From assembly GCA_031276415.1 (NCBI GenBank), contig JAISNF010000015.1, positions 1-10,622 on the forward strand: a DNA stretch of 10,622 bases. The letters run 5' to 3'. This stretch comes from Planctomycetaceae bacterium. GTDB lineage: Bacteria > Planctomycetota > Planctomycetia > Pirellulales > Thermoguttaceae. The notes under the pieces were generated by a model. It ran no database searches. It saw nothing but the letters and a program-made list of their open reading frames with translations, and was not told the origin of the DNA. Position numbers and translations under genes: made by a program. Of this stretch, positions 6,759 through 10,622 are shown in pieces (positions within the stretch are counted from its first letter, which is position 1; each line of letters begins with the position of its first letter).

Positions 6759-6788
6759 TTTGTAATCTTTCAATTTGTAATCTTTCAA
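6759..6788. repeat. Tandem repeat, 2 x 15 bp, behind the epimerase gene
   Basis: TTTGTAATCTTTCAA occurs twice head to tail without mismatch (6759-6773, 6774-6788), starting 10 bases behind the epimerase stop codon. Confidence 0.85.
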
Positions 6789-6838
6789 AAGGCAGACAAC
6801 ATTTCATCACAAACTAAACTAATTTCTATAAACTAACT

Positions 6839-8128
6839 ATGAATATTCTTGTTATTGGTTCTGGAGGTCGGGAACACGCTTTGGCGTGGAAGTTGGCGCA
6901 AAGTTCGCGAGCCGGCAGAATTTTTGTTGCGCCGGGCAACGCCGGAACCGCTACAGACGGAACCGATATTGAAAACGTTCCGATTAAAGAAACAAATTTC
7001 CCCGAACTCATTAAATTTGCGAAAGAAAATAAAATCGGTCTTACCGTTGTCGGTCCTGAAATACCGCTTTGCGCCGGAATAGTTGACGCTTTTCAGTCGG
7101 AGAAATTGCGGATTTTTGGTCCCAATAAAGCGGCGGCACAAATTGAGGGCAGCAAAGTTTTTTGCAAAGAAATTCTCCGAAAAGGTTCTGTTCCAACTGC
7201 CGCACATCACGCATTTCACACAGGAGGAGAAGCGATTCAATTTCTTGACAATAACCGAGATATTCCGTTTGTTGTTAAGGCGGATGGTCTTGCTGCCGGT
7301 AAAGGCGTTTTTGTTTGTTCTGACCAAGCCGAAGCGGTTGACGCTATTGAGCGGATTACGAAAAACCGCGAATTTGGCAGTGCTGGTGACCGGATTATTC
7401 TTGAGGAACGTTTGAATGGTCAAGAGGTAAGTGTTTTGGCGATTACGGACGGCGCAACAATTTTGACGCTTCAACCGGCACAAGATCACAAGGCGGCGTA
7501 TGACGGCGATATTGGTCCGAACACCGGCGGCATGGGAGCGTATTCGCCGACGCCGATTCTCAACGACACAACACTCCATTGGATTGAGGAACACATTTTT
7601 GTTCCGACGATTCATGCGTTGAATTGTTCGGAGATTCGATTTCGGGGAGTTTTGTATGCCGGGCTGATGTTAACGAAACAAGAACCCAAAGTTCTTGAAT
7701 ACAACGCCCGATTCGGCGATCCCGAATGTCAACCGCTTTTATTGCGGCTGAAAACCGATTTGCTGGATATTTTTGAAGCAACAATTGACGGAACACTTGA
7801 TCGGCTTCCTTTGTTGGAGTGGGATAATCGAACGGCGGTATGTGTTGTTATGGCGAGCAAGGGTTATCCGGGAAGTTATGAAAAAGGCTTTCCGGTTCGT
7901 GGTTTGGCGGAAGCGGCTAATGTGCCGAACACAAAAATTTTTCATGCCGGAACTGCAATTCGCGAAGATGGAACAATTATTAGTAACGGCGGGCGTGTTC
8001 TTAGTGTTACAGGTCTTGGCGATTCTGTTTCCGAAGCGAAACTGACTGCTTACACGGCAGTTAAGTGTATTCGTTGGGACGGTGCGTGGTGCCGTAAAGA
8101 TATTTCCGATAAAGCACTGTCTTATTAA
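6839..8128 (+). CDS. purD: Phosphoribosylamine-glycine ligase (GAR synthetase)
   Basis: Catalyses the ATP-dependent joining of glycine to 5-phosphoribosylamine, the second step of purine synthesis, in the cytoplasm. The protein is complete at 429 residues, the usual length for stand-alone PurD. N-terminal domain: ILVIGSGGREHALAWKLA (3-20), VGPEIPLCAGIVD (71-83). ATP-grasp domain: FVVKADGLAAGKGVFV (144-159), a DHKAAYDGDIGPNTGGMGAY stretch (216-235), VLEYNARFGDPECQ (285-298, which includes the GARS signature RFGDPECQ). The C-terminal domain has FHAGTAIREDG (368-378) and GGRVLSVTGLG (384-394). There is no fusion to purM or purN and no neighbouring pur gene. The ATG has no Shine-Dalgarno sequence but stands immediately before the conserved ILVIGSGGREH, so the start is secure. 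Confidence 0.98.
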   Translation: MNILVIGSGGREHALAWKLAQSSRAGRIFVAPGNAGTATDGTDIENVPIKETNFPELIKFAKENKIGLTVVGPEIPLCAGIVDAFQSEKLRIFGPNKAAAQIEGSKVFCKEILRKGSVPTAAHHAFHTGGEAIQFLDNNRDIPFVVKADGLAAGKGVFVCSDQAEAVDAIERITKNREFGSAGDRIILEERLNGQEVSVLAITDGATILTLQPAQDHKAAYDGDIGPNTGGMGAYSPTPILNDTTLHWIEEHIFVPTIHALNCSEIRFRGVLYAGLMLTKQEPKVLEYNARFGDPECQPLLLRLKTDLLDIFEATIDGTLDRLPLLEWDNRTAVCVVMASKGYPGSYEKGFPVRGLAEAANVPNTKIFHAGTAIREDGTIISNGGRVLSVTGLGDSVSEAKLTAYTAVKCIRWDGAWCRKDISDKALSY

Positions 8129-8171
8129 TTCGTCTTTATCGTATCTTTATAGGTAACTGTCTAATTTAATT

Positions 8172-8200
8172 GTCCGCAGATTACGCCGATGAGCGCGGAT
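8172..8200. repeat. CCGCAGAT repeat behind purD
   Basis: GTCCGCAGATTACGCCGATG followed by AGCGCGGAT is a run of CGC(A/C)GAT-like units and matches the start of the repeat behind the EF-G-like gene (GTCCGCAGAT exactly). Heptad element copy C follows closely. Confidence 0.5.
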
Positions 8201-8224
8201 GATTTTTAGTGAAAGAAGCCCGGC

Positions 8225-8332
8225 AGTGAATAGTGTTCGCAATGCGGAATTATTCAATGTTGCGGTTGTAATTCCGCTTGCGAACTATTAACTATTCCCT
8301 ACTAACTATTAACTAAAATCAGTGTCTTTTGA
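8225..8332. repeat. Heptad-repeat/hairpin element, copy C
   Basis: Left heptads AGTGAAT, AGTGTTC (8225-8238). The left arm GTTCGCAATGCGGAATTA (8235-8252) pairs with TAATTCCGCTTGCGAAC (8269-8285): 17 pairs with one bulged T. Right heptads AACTATT, AACTATT, CCCTACT, AACTATT, AACTA (8284-8315), then the shared flank ATCAGTGTCTTTTGAC. The architecture is that of copy A with a longer loop. Confidence 0.75.
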
Positions 8333-8349
8333 CGAAAAAAATATCCCTG

Positions 8350-8378
8350 TTGACAAAAAAGAGGGGATAGATTAAACT
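8350..8378 (+). promoter_or_regulatory. Candidate promoter of the pseudopilin transcription unit
   Basis: A perfect consensus -35 box TTGACA (8350-8355) stands exactly 17 bases before TAAACT (8373-8378, 4/6 of the -10 consensus). Transcription would begin near 8385, giving a leader of about 110 bases before the Shine-Dalgarno/ATG at 8484-8499. It is the strongest promoter-like sequence found in the window. Confidence 0.5.
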
Positions 8379-8483
8379 TTGGAAACTAATTTCAGTCCAA
8401 TTCAGTTGCGAGATGTTGTTTTTCCTTGTCGTCATTGTGTTGCGGCGGGCATGTCGCAAGGGAATTTTGGTAAACCTTTTTAT

Positions 8484-8489
8484 AAGGAG
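8484..8489 (+). promoter_or_regulatory. Strong Shine-Dalgarno sequence of the leader ORF
   Basis: AAGGAG lies 7 bases before ATG 8497. It is the best ribosome binding site in the window, where several genes have none, and points to ATG 8497 as a real start even though the frame closes after 35 codons. Confidence 0.6.
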
Positions 8490-8496
8490 TCAGACA

Positions 8497-8604
8497 ATGG
8501 AAAATTTAATGAGATTTTTGGTTGTGTTTTTGGCGAATTTGTTGGTGAAATACCAGCAAATGTTAAACATGGTAAATTGGTTAAAATACGGGGGGGGGGG
8601 CTAA
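8497..8604 (+). CDS. Leader ORF of the pseudopilin gene, ending at the G-run
   Basis: Encodes 35 residues beginning MENLMRFLVVFLANLL, a hydrophobic segment (about 4-17), and ending KYGGGG where the G-run is read as glycine codons; TAA (8602-8604) follows at once. It has the consensus AAGGAG site and the promoter at 8350-8378. If the G-run had 10 (or 13) bases this frame would continue through a basic linker (KWNRKRGTNRK) into GFTLVELL and the whole DUF1559 protein, 456 residues in all with 10 G. It is therefore best seen as the 5' part of the pseudopilin gene, or as an independent small membrane peptide. No homologue is recognised. Caution: the prepilin leader would be about 68 residues, longer than usual. 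Confidence 0.4.
   Translation: MENLMRFLVVFLANLLVKYQQMLNMVNWLKYGGGG
8590..8600 (+). repeat. Homopolymer of 11 G at a frame junction
   Basis: An uninterrupted run of 11 G separates the frame that has a ribosome site and ATG (8497) from the frame that encodes the pseudopilin (open from 8585). Runs of this length are prone to slippage in replication and transcription. Ten G join the frames; 11 G give TAA at 8602; 12 G give a stop at 8673-8675 after another 24 or so codons. No other G- or C-run of comparable length was noticed in the window. Confidence 0.9.
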
Positions 8605-8722
8605 ATGGAATAGGAAGCGAGGGACAAACCGTAAAACGTGTTCACGCTCTAATCTCTTTTCCCAAAACCTCTTAACTCGTTTCCGCTCTTCACCGTTCGG
8701 CTTTACACTGGTCGAACTTCTT

Positions 8723-9868
8723 GTGGTGATTGCGATTATCGCCGTGCTAATCGCTCTGTTGTTACCTGCTGTTCAAGCAGCACGAGAGGCGGCAAGGCGA
8801 ATGCAGTGTTCAAACCATCTCAAACAAATGACATTGGCGTTGCACAATTACCACGACACACTACAAGCTCTTCCGGCAGGACGAAGTGGTCCTAATGCAT
8901 GTACTGCTAATGGTAGTAACACCCATGACCAGTGTTGGGGACCATACATTTACATGATGCCGTATATCGAACAACAACAATTGTATGAAATGTACACAAC
9001 GGCTGTTCAAAAAACATATACTGGCGGCGGAACAGCAACCGATGCACGATCACCAGGTTATATCTTTCCACCTTGGCACAACAATTATGCTACTGCTCCA
9101 ACAGCATATAATTCCTGTTCGCCGGAATATGCAACGTTAATGGGAACAAAAGTTACAACAATGATGTGTCCCTCTGATGGTAATGCCAATAGATTATATT
9201 CTGTAAACGGCGGTAGTCCGACTGCAACATCATCGAATGCTATGCGAAACTATATTTATAATCGTGGTGATTGGATTGCCCATGAAACTAGTTATGCAAC
9301 CGACAACAATTATGTTCACGGAAATAACCATGTTCGTGGTCCATTCGGTAATCGTGTTTGGTATAATTTAGCAGTTTGTTCGGATGGAACGAGTAATACA
9401 TTTGCATTTTCCGAAAAAGCAGTAACACCTTCTCCTAGTTCTAGTATGATTCGCGGCGGTGCTTTGTCAATTGCAGCCGCTAATCTGATTAACGGAGCCA
9501 AGTGTTTGGAAAATAAAGGTAACAAAGGTTTGTTCAAAACGCCCTTAGTTGACGCAAGTATTATGGGGGCTGAAATCGGCAGAATGTACGATGGACGTTG
9601 TAACGGCGGATTTACAACAATATTGCCGCCCAACAGCCCAACTTGTGTAGAAAGTGGTAATGTCCATTATGCTTGGGGAATTTCAACACCAAACAGTTAT
9701 CATTCCGGTGGTGTCAATGCTTCACTTTTGGATGGTTCCGTCCGATTTGTTTCAGAAACTATTGACGCAGGAAATGCAAGTGATCACCAATCACCAGATG
9801 GACCATCCGTCTATGGAGTTTGGGGATCAATGGGATCAAAAAACGGTAGTGAAACCGTCAATTTCTAA
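8723..9868 (+). CDS. DUF1559 pseudopilin (prepilin-type N-terminus, H-x9-DG C-terminus), 5' end out of frame
   Basis: A planctomycete-type pseudopilin-like surface protein. The prepilin signal FGFTLVELLVVIAIIAVL is encoded from 8696 on, upstream of the GTG at 8723, so the listed start is only the first usable codon and lies inside the signal helix. After it come the family sequence LLLPAVQAAREAARRMQCSN (numbering from GTG: 12-31), a long Gly/Asn/Thr-rich beta-type region, CSDGTSNTFAFSEK (219-232) and the C-terminal motif H327-x9-DG (YHSGGVNASLLDGSVRF). A prepilin peptidase would cut before the Phe of FTLVELL, leaving the helix as a membrane anchor. The frame is open from 8585 but contains no ATG, GTG or TTG before 8723; the likely start is ATG 8497, reached only if the 11-G run is 10 (or 13), or is slipped over. 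The function of the family is not established. Confidence 0.88.
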   Translation: MVIAIIAVLIALLLPAVQAAREAARRMQCSNHLKQMTLALHNYHDTLQALPAGRSGPNACTANGSNTHDQCWGPYIYMMPYIEQQQLYEMYTTAVQKTYTGGGTATDARSPGYIFPPWHNNYATAPTAYNSCSPEYATLMGTKVTTMMCPSDGNANRLYSVNGGSPTATSSNAMRNYIYNRGDWIAHETSYATDNNYVHGNNHVRGPFGNRVWYNLAVCSDGTSNTFAFSEKAVTPSPSSSMIRGGALSIAAANLINGAKCLENKGNKGLFKTPLVDASIMGAEIGRMYDGRCNGGFTTILPPNSPTCVESGNVHYAWGISTPNSYHSGGVNASLLDGSVRFVSETIDAGNASDHQSPDGPSVYGVWGSMGSKNGSETVNF

Positions 9869-9953
9869 ATTGATACCATAACCGTTAGGACGCACTCAAA
9901 AATAAATTGTTCAATTGTGCGTAATTAAAATATGTACTTTGTATTGTTACAGA

Positions 9954-9980
9954 GTATGAAGACAATTGATTTTCTCATAC
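9954..9980. repeat. Weak hairpin behind the pseudopilin gene
   Basis: GTATGA (9954-9959) pairs with TCATAC (9975-9980) over a 15-base loop, 85 bases behind the stop. The rest of the gap 9869-10105 is AT-rich with no gene or clear promoter. Terminator function is unproven. Confidence 0.2.
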
Positions 9981-10105
9981 GTGAACGATTTATTTTTGTG
10001 TGTAACCTTTCAAACTTTTTTGAAATAAGGCGGTTATTGTAATATCAATTCAAACAAATTTACTGTATTTTTTTACAAAATTAAAAATTAAGAAAGGCAA
10101 AAACA

Positions 10106-10622
10106 ATGAATTTTATTTTTCATTTTTCTACCATGTTGGTATTATCTGCTGTTTTGGTATTAAATTCCATAAATTCCGTTTGGGCGGAAGGAACAGCGGA
10201 AAATGGAGTAACAGCACATCGAGGGAATTCCGGTGAATATCCTGAAAACACTCTTGCCGCATTTGAAAGTGCTATTTTGTTAGGAGCGGATTGGGTTGAA
10301 TTGGACGTTGAACGTACTCAAGACGGTTATGTTGTTATCAATCATGATTCGTCCACAAAAAATATGTCTGGTGTCGATTTGGATATCGGCAGTTCAACAT
10401 TGGCAGAGTTACGAAAACTTGATATGGCTACCGGTTTTCGTAAAAGTAAAAGATTGACGGAAACAACTTGTCCGCCCCGTTCTATTCTTCTTTTAGAAGA
10501 TGCGATTCGGTTAATTCTCAAATATAAAAAGGCAAAAGTTTCCATTCAACCAAAAAACAAATGTGTTGATGAGTGTATCGAAATTATCCGTAAACTTGAT
10601 GCCGTCTCATGGGTTGGCTTCA
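10106..10622 (+). CDS. Secreted glycerophosphodiester phosphodiesterase family protein (3' end beyond window)
   Basis: The first 172 residues of a GDPD-family protein; the frame runs off the window. Such enzymes hydrolyse glycerophosphodiesters to glycerol 3-phosphate and an alcohol. A signal peptide is visible: hydrophobic MLVLSAVLVL (10-19), probable cleavage after VWA (25-27). The TIM-barrel start follows: AHRGNSGEYPENT (37-49) with catalytic H38 and R39, E47; GADWVELDVERTQDG (60-74) with metal ligands E65 and D67; INHD (78-81) with the second histidine H80. Export suggests use of phospholipid head-group diesters outside the cytoplasm. At the strand where many members have the third metal-binding glutamate (IELK-like) this protein has SIQPK (Q148). 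AAAGG (10093-10097) lies 8 bases before ATG 10106. It is separated from the pseudopilin by 237 bases, so probably an independent unit. Confidence 0.92.
   Translation, partial: MNFIFHFSTMLVLSAVLVLNSINSVWAEGTAENGVTAHRGNSGEYPENTLAAFESAILLGADWVELDVERTQDGYVVINHDSSTKNMSGVDLDIGSSTLAELRKLDMATGFRKSKRLTETTCPPRSILLLEDAIRLILKYKKAKVSIQPKNKCVDECIEIIRKLDAVSWVGF

Larger units (their letters stand above)
8129..8496. other. Gene-poor region between purD and the pseudopilin leader ORF
   Basis: Holds a CCGCAGAT repeat (8172-8200), heptad/hairpin copy C (8225-8332), a strong promoter candidate (8350-8378) and a presumed 5' leader. A TTG-started frame beginning at 8379 runs through to 8675 but has no ribosome site and no recognisable motif. 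In the leader, TTGCG (8440-8444) could pair with CGCAA (8455-8459), a weak stem. Confidence 0.55.

Noticed and set aside
6833..7615. 260-residue ORF on the minus strand opposite purD
   Set aside because: It lies inside the certain purD gene; the product is Arg/Asn/Phe-rich without any motif, as expected from the complement of coding DNA.
8129..8496. tRNA or small structured RNA gene
   Set aside because: The hairpin of copy C is a repeat stem; no cloverleaf or T-loop-like GTTC context with matching arms could be built here.
8605..8613. Translation restart at TAAATG behind the leader ORF
   Set aside because: ATG 8605 is followed by GAA TAG, so it yields two codons and is not in the pseudopilin frame.

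Overview
The window looks like a chromosomal segment of a low-GC member of the Planctomycetota (PVC superphylum). The best marker is a DUF1559 pseudopilin with the GFTLVELLVVIAIIAVL start and a C-terminal H-x9-DG motif, a family strongly expanded in that phylum. An EF-G paralogue of the EF-G2 type, intergenic regions rich in palindromes, and several genes without a Shine-Dalgarno sequence fit this. The assignment is an inference from gene families; there is no rRNA gene to confirm it.

Layout: every convincing gene is on the + strand, and most are separated by 80-700 bases of AT-rich, repeat-bearing DNA, so most are probably their own transcription units. 1-718 has no gene and is a mosaic of small palindromes and repeats. 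Then follow an EF-G-like GTPase (719-2788), a LutC-type LUD-domain protein (2930-3640), hemE (3925-4968), the acetolactate synthase small subunit ilvN (5244-5717), a WbpP-like UDP-sugar 4-epimerase (5807-6748) and purD (6839-8128). They serve unrelated housekeeping tasks (translation, haem, branched-chain amino acids, sugar nucleotides, purines) and do not form one pathway. 8129-8496 holds another repeat copy and a good promoter. The segment ends with a DUF1559 pseudopilin (to 9868) and the start of a secreted glycerophosphodiester phosphodiesterase (10106 to the window edge).

The most notable point is the 5' end of the pseudopilin gene. Its frame has no ATG, GTG or TTG upstream of the prepilin motif. 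A consensus -35 box, a strong Shine-Dalgarno sequence and an ATG lie upstream in another frame, and a run of 11 G (8590-8600) sits at the junction. Ten G would join the two frames into one 456-residue protein; eleven G stop it at once. This is either a phase-variable or slippage-controlled switch or a homopolymer sequencing error.

A second point is a dispersed repeat family seen three times (about 484-612, 5085-5140, 8225-8332): heptanucleotide tandem units, in two copies around a hairpin with a GCGGAATT/AATTCCGC stem, ending in a shared 3' flank just before promoter-like sequences. Short perfect tandem duplications (3x13, 2x11, 2x15 bases) also lie directly behind three stop codons.
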